From IMG/VR virus record IMGVR_UViG_3300039098_000250, positions 1 to 35,493 of that record: a stretch of DNA of 35,493 nt; one strand, 5' to 3'. Both the position numbers and the translations under genes were made by a program. This DNA comes from a virus. The notes under the pieces were generated by a model. That model made no database searches. It was given only the letters and a program-made list of their open reading frames with translations, and was not told where the DNA came from. Of the stretch, positions 1 to 6,136 are shown piece by piece; the first letter of the stretch is position 1; each line of letters begins with the position of its first letter.

Positions 1-1101
1 TCATTTGACATAGGAATTGACATATTTCTCTAATTTATCAGCACCAGTTGATCGCATGCCAGCTGTTACGAATCCGTATTGATCCAAGGTAAAGGCTGCG
101 GTATGATGACCAAGATTTTCTTGAACTGTTTTAACGTCCACTCCTGCTTGTAAAGATAATACTGCATAAGTATGGCGTAAATCATGAACGCGAAGTCCAG
201 GGAATCCAATTTGGGCACTAACGGTTTTTAGATGTTTATAAACACCATGGCCATTGATCGGACTCCCATCATCCCCACAAAATACAAGACTATGTTTATT
301 ATAATCAGGATCGCCAATCAGTAGTTTTAATCGTGCTTGATCAGATCGTTCACTTTTAATAATTCGGATCGCTGATGTTGGTAAAGAAACAGTTCGTATT
401 TTGTCATGCTTGGGGGTTCCAAACTTTACAGGATAGGCAGATACTAATTGTCGGTCAATAAGAATTGTTTTATTTGAAAAATCAACACGATCAAAGGTAA
501 GCCCAGTAAGTTCTGAGATCCTTAATCCAGTTAAAATTAAAAATGTAAAGATTGATGCATACCGATCATTCTCAGCAGCTTTATAAAATTTAGATAATTC
601 ATCTTCAGTTAAAGGCGTGATTTTAGGTTTTATTTTTTTGGGTAGGGTAATGCCCGTAGCAGGATTGATCCGTATCAATTTAGCAGATATAGCATCATCC
701 AAACATTTGTGTAAGGTCCCATGAATATTTCGTACCATTTTTTGAGATAAACCTTTATCTTTAAATAAACTTGTACAAAACTTTTGAATATCTGATTGCT
801 CAATGCTTTGAATCTGTTTATTGCCAAATGCAGGAATGATGTGAGTATTTAAATGACTGATATAACTCTTTTTTGTAGTTTCTTTAATTCCAACGAGATA
901 ACCTTTTTTCCAGTCCTCCACCCAGTGCTTAAATAGGGTCTTATCCGCTTTCACATAAGTTCCATCTTCTATTTGTGCAACAAGATCATAAGCTTTTTGC
1001 CTGCATTCCTTACTTGTTTTTCCATATACCGTTTTATACTTTCCGTCTGGTATGTGAATTTGAGTGCCAAATCGTCCATCTTTTCGTTTACTGATTTTCA
1101 T
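1..1101 (-). CDS. int: Phage tyrosine-recombinase integrase
   Basis: Catalyses site-specific integration (and, with a directionality factor, excision) of the phage genome through a covalent 3'-phosphotyrosine intermediate. The 366-residue protein has an N-terminal arm-binding region (about 1-55), a SAM-like core-binding domain (about 57-155) and a C-terminal catalytic domain (about 165-350). The catalytic residues are all visible: R194 in TGLRISEL, K231 in GTPKHDK, H306 and R309 in HDLRH, H332 in LGHH, and nucleophile Y342 in DQYGF. The ATG follows CTAGGAGG on the minus strand with good spacing. It is the outermost lysogeny gene and reads away from the repressor. The stop codon is the first base triplet of the window, so the adjacent att site would lie just outside. 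Family and activity are secure; the target site is unknown. Confidence 0.95.
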   Translation of the reverse strand: MKISKRKDGRFGTQIHIPDGKYKTVYGKTSKECRQKAYDLVAQIEDGTYVKADKTLFKHWVEDWKKGYLVGIKETTKKSYISHLNTHIIPAFGNKQIQSIEQSDIQKFCTSLFKDKGLSQKMVRNIHGTLHKCLDDAISAKLIRINPATGITLPKKIKPKITPLTEDELSKFYKAAENDRYASIFTFLILTGLRISELTGLTFDRVDFSNKTILIDRQLVSAYPVKFGTPKHDKIRTVSLPTSAIRIIKSERSDQARLKLLIGDPDYNKHSLVFCGDDGSPINGHGVYKHLKTVSAQIGFPGLRVHDLRHTYAVLSLQAGVDVKTVQENLGHHTAAFTLDQYGFVTAGMRSTGADKLEKYVNSYVK

Positions 1102-1124
1102 TTTTATTTACCTCCTAGAATTTT

Positions 1125-1140
1125 AGGCATAAAAATGCCT
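1125..1140. repeat. Inverted repeat in the integrase leader
   Basis: A perfect 6-bp inverted repeat AGGCAT/ATGCCT with a 4-bp AAAA spacer sits 24 bp upstream of the integrase start codon. In the integrase mRNA it would form a small hairpin just ahead of the ribosome-binding site, or it may be a protein-binding site. No function can be assigned. Confidence 0.4.
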
Positions 1141-1145
1141 GGCAG

Positions 1146-1174
1146 TTGTAAAACTCCAGGATATAAAGTATAAT
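1146..1174 (+). promoter_or_regulatory. Predicted sigma-70 promoter for a short plus-strand transcript
   Basis: TTGTAA (1146-1151) and a perfect TATAAT (1169-1174) are separated by exactly 17 bp. Transcription would start near 1181 and meet a strong terminator about 65 bases later. Both flanking genes are on the opposite strand, so this promoter does not serve a visible protein gene. Chance matches are possible in AT-rich DNA. Confidence 0.45.
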
Positions 1175-1207
1175 ATTTGTGATAAGTATATTGGGTTTAT
1201 ATCCTGG
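1156..1207. repeat. 12-bp inverted repeat upstream of integrase
   Basis: CCAGGATATAAA (1156-1167) and TTTATATCCTGG (1196-1207) are perfect inverted copies 28 bp apart. The left arm lies in the spacer of the predicted plus-strand promoter and the right arm downstream of its start point. Such a layout fits a dimeric regulator or a directionality factor bound at two sites, or a hairpin in the integrase leader. Which one applies is unknown. Confidence 0.5.
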
Positions 1208-1216
1208 TATATCAAA

Positions 1217-1251
1217 GCCGTTCTCATGTTCTAGCATGAGGGCGGTTTTTT
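1217..1251 (+). terminator. Intrinsic terminator between integrase and zinc-ribbon gene
   Basis: A 12-bp stem (1217-1228 with 1235-1246, including G-U pairs) with a six-base loop TTCTAG runs directly into a T tract on the plus strand. In the minus direction only three T residues follow the stem, so it is much the stronger on the plus strand, where no protein gene precedes it. Confidence 0.7.
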
Positions 1252-1269
1252 ATTTAGTTAGAATTAGTA

Positions 1270-1674
1270 TTAAGGCAGTAAACCTAAAAATAATAATGAA
1301 ATTCCTAATGCTACAGAAACAATAGCGACAACAATTTTAGTAGTATTATCCATAGGCTTTTTAGCTATATATATATGCACATTTACAAGATACAACATGC
1401 CTAATGACCAAATAGATCCTATTATTGAGAAAAGAGATAAGTCGCCTCTCAGTACAAATGCAAGACAAGGGAATAAAATATATATTAGCGGAATATCACA
1501 GAGAATCGTTATTGCTATTTTAAGCGGCAATGGGAGCTTTCTCTTTTTTAAGGTTGAATCAACAATTTCAACTCTTTTAGCCCCAGGCATAAGATTGTCT
1601 AATTCTCCTACGCTTGCACCGCACTTTCCACAAAAGTTACCAGTTACTTCTTCTCCACAGTTTTTACAGAACAT
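1270..1674 (-). CDS. Zinc-ribbon membrane protein
   Basis: Small membrane protein of unknown role in the lysogeny module. It starts with a zinc-ribbon of the form CxxCG...FCxxCG (first 20 residues), followed by a short basic linker and three or four hydrophobic segments (about residues 50-77, 80-103 and 111-134). The zinc-ribbon would face the cytoplasm if the N-terminus stays inside. I place the start at the ATG behind GAGGTG rather than at the GTG six bases upstream, because that GTG is part of the ribosome site. It lies 76 bp downstream of the lipoprotein gene on the same strand and may share its transcript. A lysogenic-conversion role, such as a cell-surface or signalling change, is inference from position only. 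Confidence 0.75.
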   Translation of the reverse strand: MFCKNCGEEVTGNFCGKCGASVGELDNLMPGAKRVEIVDSTLKKRKLPLPLKIAITILCDIPLIYILFPCLAFVLRGDLSLFSIIGSIWSLGMLYLVNVHIYIAKKPMDNTTKIVVAIVSVALGISLLFLGLLP

Positions 1675-1750
1675 TTTCACACCTCTTTCAAATTATGTTG
1701 TAGTACAATAGCGTTTATGTTGTTGTTATAATATTATCCAATCATATTTA

Positions 1751-2548
1751 TTAATAACCAACTTGTGTAACGCCGTATTCTGCTTGCTCATTGGTAAACC
1801 CGTCATGTTCTAATTGTTCGATTAATCCAGAACGCGAAAATTCCATAATATTCAAATACGCTTCAGATTTTTTTGCTGCTTGTTCATTCCAATCGGTATT
1901 ACAATTATCCGCTGCATACGTTGCCTCTTCAGTAGTAAATCCGTCATGTTCTAATTGTGCAATTAAGCCGATATGCGAAAATTCCATAATACTAAAATAT
2001 GCTTTAGCTTTTCCAATTGCATTTTCCTGCCCCAATGTTGGCTGTTTTGCTGCCGCCGCAATTCGATCTGCTAGTTCTTTGTCTGCTGCAACGCGCTCAG
2101 CTTTAATTTTCAATTCTTGATCTAGTTCTTCTTGGGTAGGTTCGATAGCTTCTATAGGAGCAGGGGGAGTGTAAGATTTTGCGATTTTTGAGAAATAACC
2201 GTTTGTTTTCACAAGAACCATCCCACTACCATACGTAAGTTCATCATCCTTGAAGGCTAGTATAGTAGATTCATTACTAAGAGAAATGATATTACCGTCA
2301 ATTGTATATTCACCCGAATTATTTTCTATAATGTTTGGTTCTTTTATATTGTTATAGGCCCGAGTATAAGAGCCGTTCTCATTTAACGTTAAATTACTTA
2401 TCAATTCACTATCAAATGCTCCCTTTTCACTTTGCAGCAATTCCCATTTTCCTGAAATTTTTTCATTCGTCAATTCGCTACTGCATCCAGAACCTAAAAT
2501 TAAAACTGATACTAACACCAGGATAAACAAAACTATTTTTCTTTTCAT
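1751..2548 (-). CDS. ltp: Ltp-family surface lipoprotein, probable superinfection exclusion
   Basis: Predicted lipoprotein of the lysogenic cell surface. Residues 1-21 are a type II signal peptide with lipobox LGSGC, giving lipidated C22. Residues about 28-115 resemble a small beta-rich lipocalin-like domain, about 140-168 are a charged alpha-helical linker, and the C-terminus holds two copies of an Ltp repeat (about 178-216 and 225-263), each with a core like IMEFS..GLI.QLEHDGF. Ltp proteins such as that of Streptococcus phage TP-J34 block DNA injection by related phages and are encoded in the same place, between integrase and repressor. The function here follows from the repeat family and position. 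It has its own promoter (2579-2607) and a strong TAGGAGG site. Confidence 0.85.
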   Translation of the reverse strand: MKRKIVLFILVLVSVLILGSGCSSELTNEKISGKWELLQSEKGAFDSELISNLTLNENGSYTRAYNNIKEPNIIENNSGEYTIDGNIISLSNESTILAFKDDELTYGSGMVLVKTNGYFSKIAKSYTPPAPIEAIEPTQEELDQELKIKAERVAADKELADRIAAAAKQPTLGQENAIGKAKAYFSIMEFSHIGLIAQLEHDGFTTEEATYAADNCNTDWNEQAAKKSEAYLNIMEFSRSGLIEQLEHDGFTNEQAEYGVTQVGY

Positions 2549-2578
2549 AAAACTTACCTCCTAAAATAAGATAAATTT

Positions 2579-2607
2579 ATTATACGACGTATAGTAAATG
2601 ATTACAA
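2579..2607 (-). promoter_or_regulatory. Promoter of the Ltp lipoprotein gene
   Basis: On the minus strand TTGTAA (2602-2607) and TATAAT (2579-2584) are separated by 17 bp, about 30 bp upstream of the lipoprotein start codon. A perfect dyad TATACG-A-CGTATA (2581-2593) overlaps the -10 box and could be an operator. The promoter fits expression in the lysogen independent of the repressor transcript, which ends just before it. Confidence 0.65.
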
Positions 2608-2610
2608 CTA

Positions 2611-2639
2611 TTTATAAAACATCACTCGGAAATGTGATG
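2611..2639 (-). terminator. Terminator after the repressor gene
   Basis: CATCAC/GTGATG stem (2620-2625 with 2634-2639), 8-base loop, followed on the minus strand by TTTTATAAA. It lies 11 bp beyond the repressor stop codon. The stem is short, so it may be leaky into the lipoprotein gene. Confidence 0.5.
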
Positions 2640-2650
2640 GCTTTACCTAA

Positions 2651-3292
2651 TTAAAATTTACCTCTGAGTTCAATAACTTTACCTATAATACCAACCGGTA
2701 ATGTTTGTACTTCATCACTGGTAAAAAATTTGGGTGGATACGCCTGATTAATTGATATTAAGGAGATCCCATTTTCATGAATAACTACCTTCTTTACTGT
2801 TGCATCACTTCCATTTACTAATACAACAGCAATTTCGCCACTTTCAATCATTTCCTGTTTTTTAACAACAACTACGTCTTTTTCAAGCATTCTAGGTGAC
2901 ATACTATCCCCAGATATTTCAAGGCAAAAGAATTCTCCTGTTCTTGCAAGTTCTTCTGTTATTTCTTCATAGTCAATAACGTCTTCAATAGCTTCAATAG
3001 GAATGCCAGCTGCTACCCTCCCCAAAACTGGGATTTTAACACCTTTTGATTTTTGAGATTTAACTGATTCCCAACCCATTAAAAAGGCTGGGTCTATTTT
3101 TAGCGCGCCGGCAACGATTTCTAACTTATCGATCGGCATGTTTTTAATTGAGCCAGTCTCATATCTTTGTAACGTAGATTTACTCAGTCCTGTTTTATCA
3201 GCTAGTTCTTGATAAGAAATATCAAGTTCAACTCGCCTATTTTTTAAACGTTCCATTATCTCTTTCATTAAATTAGCGTTATGTTCATTCAT
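2651..3292 (-). CDS. CI-like phage repressor with LexA/S24 autoprotease domain
   Basis: Master repressor that keeps the prophage silent. Residues about 8-73 form a HTH_3 (Xre) DNA-binding domain, with the recognition region around TGLSKSTLQRYE. Residues about 85-213 are an S24 peptidase domain with an Ala-Gly cleavage site A95-G96 (GRVAAG), nucleophile S130 (GDSM) and general base K167 (TVKK). Such proteins cleave themselves when RecA is activated by DNA damage, so the prophage should be SOS-inducible. The ATG follows GGGGGTG on the minus strand. It is divergent from the DUF739 regulator and probably binds the TGCAAC boxes between them. Confidence 0.93.
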   Translation of the reverse strand: MNEHNANLMKEIMERLKNRRVELDISYQELADKTGLSKSTLQRYETGSIKNMPIDKLEIVAGALKIDPAFLMGWESVKSQKSKGVKIPVLGRVAAGIPIEAIEDVIDYEEITEELARTGEFFCLEISGDSMSPRMLEKDVVVVKKQEMIESGEIAVVLVNGSDATVKKVVIHENGISLISINQAYPPKFFTSDEVQTLPVGIIGKVIELRGKF

Positions 3293-3316
3293 TATACAAC
3301 ACCCCCCGTTGATTTT

Positions 3317-3344
3317 ATTATATACTATTTTTTCATAAGTGCAA
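3317..3344 (-). promoter_or_regulatory. Repressor promoter
   Basis: Minus strand TTGCAC (3339-3344), 16-bp spacer, TATAAT (3317-3322), 25 bp upstream of the repressor start. The -35 box overlaps one TGCAAC box, which would allow autoregulation. Confidence 0.5.
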
Positions 3345-3435
3345 CAAAAATTTTAATAACTTTTAAATTTTGTTGCATATTTGACTTGACAGTTAAAATT
3401 ACGCGTGATAATATTAGGTATCCCAAATATGCAAC
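3340..3435. promoter_or_regulatory. Operator region of the genetic switch (three TGCAAC boxes)
   Basis: Three copies of TGCAAC or its complement lie in the divergent promoter region: TGCAACAAAA (3340-3349), TTTTGTTGCA (3368-3377, the exact inverse of the first) and TGCAAC ending at 3435. The second and third also form a perfect 12-bp inverted repeat, GTTGCATATTTG (3372-3383) with CAAATATGCAAC (3424-3435). The boxes flank both promoters, as expected for repressor or Cro-like binding sites. Which protein binds which box cannot be told from sequence. Confidence 0.6.
3386..3414 (+). promoter_or_regulatory. Early lytic promoter
   Basis: A perfect TTGACA (3386-3391), 17-bp spacer and TAATAT (3409-3414) on the plus strand. 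It drives the DUF739 regulator and the early genes behind it, with a leader of about 28 bases. It is flanked on both sides by TGCAAC boxes, so it is the likely target of the repressor. Confidence 0.8.
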
Positions 3436-3448
3436 GGAGGTGATGAAC

Positions 3449-3682
3449 ATGGATGCAAATAAATTGAAGGGATTGATGGTAGAGAAAAAATATACACAAT
3501 TAAAATTGGCTAGAGAATTAAAATTGAGTGCACAATCTTTAAATGCAAAGCTTAATGGGCGCAATCAATTTACATTAAATGAAGTTGTTGAGATTTCAAA
3601 GATTCTTAGCATTGAAGATCCGAGAGATATTTTTTTTACGGGCGCCGTCCCAAATCCGCAACGTAAATCGCGTGCTAGCTGA
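3449..3682 (+). CDS. DUF739 family Cro-like regulator
   Basis: Small helix-turn-helix protein of 77 residues in the position of Cro, divergent from the CI-like repressor. The pattern LKGLMVEKKYTQ...A.EL..S.QSLN.KLNG...FTL.EV..I..IL matches DUF739, a phage XRE-like family. Helix-turn-helix spans about residues 14-44. The ATG at 3449 is chosen because GGAGG at 3436-3440 is spaced 8 bases from it; the ATG six bases upstream is too close to that site. Probable role is to bind the switch operators and favour lytic growth; this is family- and position-based. Confidence 0.85.
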   Translation: MDANKLKGLMVEKKYTQLKLARELKLSAQSLNAKLNGRNQFTLNEVVEISKILSIEDPRDIFFTGAVPNPQRKSRAS

Positions 3683-3707
3683 TTTAATTTAAGAAGGAGG
3701 AAACTAA

Positions 3708-3878
3708 ATGAACGATTTAATTAAATTTCGAGCGACAAAAAAAAACAATGATGAAACATCATTGTTTTTGGATGAATTTGAGTTAAGAGGCGTAACTGCT
3801 TACGGTTTACAAGTTACGCCAGATGGGTCTGAACTGACCTTGTCAATAGTTGTCAGCCCCCCAGTTGAGATTGAATAA
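3708..3878 (+). CDS. Small hypothetical early protein (56 aa)
   Basis: Unrecognised acidic 56-residue protein beginning MNDLIKFRATKK. It has a strong AAGGAGG site 8 bases before the ATG. The first 13 coding bases and the leader before them are nearly identical to those of the small gene at 4298, pointing to a local duplication. Its 3' end overlaps the minus-strand DUF2513 gene by 26 bp, and a strong hairpin terminator for the opposite strand lies within its coding sequence. That dual use makes me less sure it is always translated. Confidence 0.6.
   Translation: MNDLIKFRATKKNNDETSLFLDEFELRGVTAYGLQVTPDGSELTLSIVVSPPVEIE
3741..3769 (-). terminator. Intrinsic terminator of the DUF2513 gene, inside an opposing gene
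   Basis: Perfect 13-bp stem AAAAACAATGATG/CATCATTGTTTTT with a 3-base loop. On the minus strand it runs into a nine-T tract (complement of 3737-3745), about 85 bp past the DUF2513 stop codon. On the plus strand it ends in five T residues, so it could also attenuate the early operon. Confidence 0.7.
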
Positions 3879-4236
3879 GACTTGAAATAATGCTAGCGGC
3901 GATTTGTTTTAAAGCATCTAAGGAGTTGGAACCAACAGATTTAGCAACTTCTTTAGTTTTATTCCAGTTATTGTCTTCTCGAATATCGGCAATGAATTGA
4001 TGTCCAGAAGGGGACAAGTAGCGAATCATACAACCACCGTCCATGAACCAATTTACACCTGTAAAAAAGTGTGATAGCTCGCATTGTTTGATATGGTACA
4101 AAGCAGTTTCTTTATCATAAGTACTTAGACGAGTTTCTTCTTTATAGGGAACTTGATAAACGAATGGCTTATTCAAATTTGTAAAATCTTCGATATCTAA
4201 TAGGATATCGCGGATACATTCAGGGTTTAATTTCAT
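3853..4236 (-). CDS. DUF2513 family phage protein
   Basis: 127-residue protein of the DUF2513 family, common in Firmicute prophages and of unknown biochemical role. Visible family features are the start MKLNPECIRDILL, a central YHI.QCE..HFF segment, and YLSPSGHQFIADIRED.NW near residue 75-92; the fold reads as winged-helix-like. The ATG follows AAAGGATGTG on the minus strand, 22 bp downstream of an extended -10 promoter. It runs against the early operon and overlaps the small plus-strand gene at its 3' end. A lysogen-expressed regulator is possible but unproven. Confidence 0.8.
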   Translation of the reverse strand: MKLNPECIRDILLDIEDFTNLNKPFVYQVPYKEETRLSTYDKETALYHIKQCELSHFFTGVNWFMDGGCMIRYLSPSGHQFIADIREDNNWNKTKEVAKSVGSNSLDALKQIAASIISSLIQSQLGG

Positions 4237-4258
4237 AAAATCACATCCTTTTGGATTG

Positions 4259-4267
4259 ATTATACCA
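4259..4267 (-). promoter_or_regulatory. Extended -10 promoter of the DUF2513 gene
   Basis: On the minus strand TGG-TATAAT (a TGnTATAAT extended -10) lies about 22 bp upstream of the start codon. No good -35 box is seen, which is usual for extended -10 promoters. Confidence 0.5.
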
Positions 4268-4297
4268 TAAACAAAATTTAAAAAAGGAGAAAACTAA

Positions 4298-4453
4298 ATG
4301 AACGATTTAAGAGAAACAAACGATAAGAATAACCGAAATCTTGATCAAAGAATAAAAGATTTTGACGATAAAGCGATTCATGTAGTAATTACGATTGCTT
4401 TAAGCATTATAACCGCGACATTAACAACATTGGCATGGATGCAAATTATTTAA
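4298..4453 (+). CDS. Small single-pass membrane protein (51 aa)
   Basis: Unrecognised 51-residue protein: a charged N-terminal half (about 1-27, rich in D, N, R and K) and one C-terminal transmembrane helix (about 28-51, core IHVVITIALSIITATL). The ribosome site AAAGGAG precedes the ATG and the leader copies that of the gene at 3708. It overlaps the last 4 bp of a minus-strand gene. It is too short for a normal holin and lies in the early region. Function unknown. Confidence 0.65.
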   Translation: MNDLRETNDKNNRNLDQRIKDFDDKAIHVVITIALSIITATLTTLAWMQII

Positions 4454-4806
4454 AGTATCCAGTTAGCCAACCAAAAGAGGATTGTTGATGTAGCTATTGA
4501 TATACCGATTGGGATAATAACCGAACGATAAAGAAAAGATTTAGTTTCAAGCCATGAATATTCTAAACAGTGGGCGCCTTCATAAGTTAATTCGATTAAA
4601 CCGATATCAGTTTTATTGTCATAATTAACAAACTCAACATGAACCAGCTCTCTTTTCTTGAGATGTTTAGCTGTAATCAGTATTTCCTTATGCGACAGAT
4701 TGATTAAACTATCTAATTCTTTAGAAGTAAGATATTCAATATTATCTAGATTTAATTTTTTTATTGATTTGATTAAAGTTTTTTCATTTTTAGTAAGCTG
4801 ATACAT
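4450..4806 (-). CDS. Winged-helix-like protein with C-terminal membrane segment
   Basis: 118-residue protein in two parts. Residues about 1-80 look like a small winged helix (TKNEKTLIKSI..., ELTYEGAHCLEYSW), and residues about 93-118 form one or two hydrophobic segments (SVIIPIGISIATSTILFWL). Proteins of this layout are common in Firmicute prophages but have no assigned function. It has its own extended -10 promoter and runs against the early operon, like the DUF2513 gene, so it may be expressed in the lysogen. A membrane-tethered regulator is one possibility. Confidence 0.65.
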   Translation of the reverse strand: MYQLTKNEKTLIKSIKKLNLDNIEYLTSKELDSLINLSHKEILITAKHLKKRELVHVEFVNYDNKTDIGLIELTYEGAHCLEYSWLETKSFLYRSVIIPIGISIATSTILFWLANWIL

Positions 4807-4836
4807 TTAATTTATTACCTTTCTTTATGATTATCC

Positions 4837-4845
4837 ATTATATCA
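4837..4845 (-). promoter_or_regulatory. Extended -10 promoter for the 4450-4806 gene
   Basis: On the minus strand TGA-TATAAT (TGnTATAAT) lies 31 bp upstream of the start codon. The same promoter type serves the DUF2513 gene, so the two minus-strand genes appear to be separately and similarly transcribed. Confidence 0.5.
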
Positions 4846-4898
4846 GAAAAGGCTAAAAGAAGTATATTTTAAAAGATAAGAAAAGGGGAGTGAAGGAT

Positions 4899-5126
4899 AT
4901 GAGAGAAAAGAACGGCCCTGTAGATGCGAAATTTAATGAAATAGTGATGAATGATTTGAAAGAAAGTATTGCTAAAGCTTTTATAGATCTCGACTCAAAA
5001 TTAAGAGAAAATTCTCCCACAAATGAAATTGATTCTAAAGAATTTGTAATTGCAAAAGCGAGCCAGATGAAAAAAGAACTGAACAACTTTATTGATGGAC
5101 ATATGAAGCTAGTGATTAGAGATTAA
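4899..5126 (+). CDS. Hypothetical early protein (75 aa)
   Basis: Unrecognised, mostly helical, charged protein (MREKNGPVDAKFNEIV...). I start it at ATG 4899 because GGGGAG (4885-4890) is spaced 8 bases from it; the in-frame GTG at 4890 overlaps that site. No membrane segment, signal peptide or known motif is visible. It sits just before the excisionase-like gene in the early operon. Confidence 0.6.
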   Translation: MREKNGPVDAKFNEIVMNDLKESIAKAFIDLDSKLRENSPTNEIDSKEFVIAKASQMKKELNNFIDGHMKLVIRD

Positions 5127-5162
5127 ATTTTGAATAATGTTTGATAGAAAGGAGCAATTAAA

Positions 5163-5432
5163 ATGACGATTGAAGATCGATTAGAAAACATTGAAAAACT
5201 ATTAACTGAACAGAAAGAAGTTGTTGTTGAGTCTAAATCGGAGTATTTATCCGCTAAAGAATTTAGTGGACGGATAGGGATTGGGTATGGTGCTGTGCGA
5301 CGAATGATTAATGAACGCCTATTCCCGTACCCAGTACATTTTGTAGCTGCAGGGAATGACAAGATAAACATGAAAGCATTTGATGAATGGATTTTAGTAA
5401 CAGAAAATGCTGAAAAATTAGGAAATATATAG
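5163..5432 (+). CDS. Excisionase-like helix-turn-helix protein
   Basis: 89-residue DNA-binding protein. Residues 1-24 are a predicted coiled coil (MTIEDRLENIEKLLTEQ), and residues about 28-80 resemble the HTH_17/MerR-type fold of excisionases: YLSAKEFSGRIGIGYGAVRRMI, then a wing ending in FDEWI. Such a protein could be the recombination directionality factor that partners the integrase, or an early regulator. No other excisionase candidate is visible in the window. The AAAGGAG site is well placed. Confidence 0.65.
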   Translation: MTIEDRLENIEKLLTEQKEVVVESKSEYLSAKEFSGRIGIGYGAVRRMINERLFPYPVHFVAAGNDKINMKAFDEWILVTENAEKLGNI

Positions 5433-5450
5433 GAAGGGAGAAAACTGAAA

Positions 5451-5612
5451 ATGGAATTATTTGAAAGATGCGTGCGATATCGGATTGAAATGTTGTGCGC
5501 TAGAAAAAAAGTGCTTATTGGTGACGTTGGCCAGAATTTATTTGGTTCGGAAGGGTTAGATGAATTAATCGAAATTAATAAAGAATTAAAAGTTTTAAGG
5601 ACCGAAAGATAA
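5451..5612 (+). CDS. Hypothetical early protein (53 aa)
   Basis: Unrecognised 53-residue protein starting MELFERCVRYRIEML. It has a good GGAAGGGAG ribosome site, begins 18 bp after the excisionase-like gene and ends 15 bp before the next gene. The compact spacing supports a real gene. No domain is recognised. Confidence 0.6.
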   Translation: MELFERCVRYRIEMLCARKKVLIGDVGQNLFGSEGLDELIEINKELKVLRTER

Positions 5613-5627
5613 ATAGGAGGAAAGAAA

Positions 5628-5903
5628 ATGAAAGTAGAATTATCAGAAGAAATTCAAGATAAGCTAGAAAAAATATTCACTTTAAAAATTGAGTTGGAAA
5701 AAACGAAAGACGAAATTGAAACATACTTTAATAAAGTACTCAATTATGATTTGTATGATTTGGAAAACAATGATTTAGATATCGCACTAGAACCAATATT
5801 TGATGGTGAGGTAGGGGATTTTGGAGACGGAATTGATGAAGCCATTGGTAAAGTTATCGAAGCATTTAATTCTTGTAACCACAAGGAGGTGATGAAATGC
5901 TAA
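5628..5903 (+). CDS. Hypothetical acidic early protein (91 aa)
   Basis: Unrecognised acidic protein. Residues 1-35 are predicted coiled coil (EIQDKLEKIF..KIELEK), followed by an Asp/Glu-rich stretch (DLENNDLDIALEP) and a short helix. The TAGGAGG site is strong. Its last 7 bases overlap the next gene, whose ribosome site lies inside its 3' end, so the two are likely translationally coupled. Confidence 0.65.
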   Translation: MKVELSEEIQDKLEKIFTLKIELEKTKDEIETYFNKVLNYDLYDLENNDLDIALEPIFDGEVGDFGDGIDEAIGKVIEAFNSCNHKEVMKC

Positions 5904-6052
5904 TTAAAGATCTGATAGAAGAACTAGAGGGATGTGATCCTGAAAGTGAAGTGAAGTTATGGGATCGAGTAAATGGAAAATATCACGATATTCAACACGT
6001 TGATATCCAGGAAGAAAGTATTGATCTTGTGTATTTTGGTAAAAAGCAATAA
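5897..6052 (+). CDS. Small hypothetical early protein (51 aa)
   Basis: 51-residue acidic protein beginning MLIKDLIEELEGCDPESEVKL. The pattern LI..L.....D.EV.L resembles small phage proteins of unknown role in replication-adjacent clusters. AAGGAGG lies 7 bases before the ATG, inside the upstream gene. It ends directly before the hairpin at 6057-6087. Confidence 0.65.
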   Translation: MLIKDLIEELEGCDPESEVKLWDRVNGKYHDIQHVDIQEESIDLVYFGKKQ

Positions 6053-6056
6053 AAAA

Positions 6057-6087
6057 ATCCCCAATCGTTGGCACGATATAAGGGGAT
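6057..6087. promoter_or_regulatory. Hairpin in an early leader
   Basis: ATCCCC (6057-6062) pairs with GGGGAT (6082-6087), with an inner CGT/ACG. On the minus strand the stem is followed by seven T residues, but no minus-strand gene needs ending here. On the plus strand it stands in the 84-bp leader of the following gene. It may be an RNA or protein-binding control element for the next genes. Confidence 0.4.
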
Positions 6088-6136
6088 CAACAAAAATACT
6101 TATTTAAAATATACCATATTTGAGGGGGAATATCAA

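Noticed and set aside
973-1173. Plus-strand frame over the integrase 5' end
   Set aside because: Antisense to a clear integrase gene, no ribosome site, no domain-like sequence.
1102-1269. attP or attL core in the repeats upstream of integrase
   Set aside because: No duplicated core or tRNA fragment is visible; the likely att site is beyond the integrase 3' end, outside the window.
4853-5086. Minus-strand frame opposite the 75-residue early gene
   Set aside because: Phe/Ser-rich shadow with no ribosome site; the plus-strand gene has a good one.
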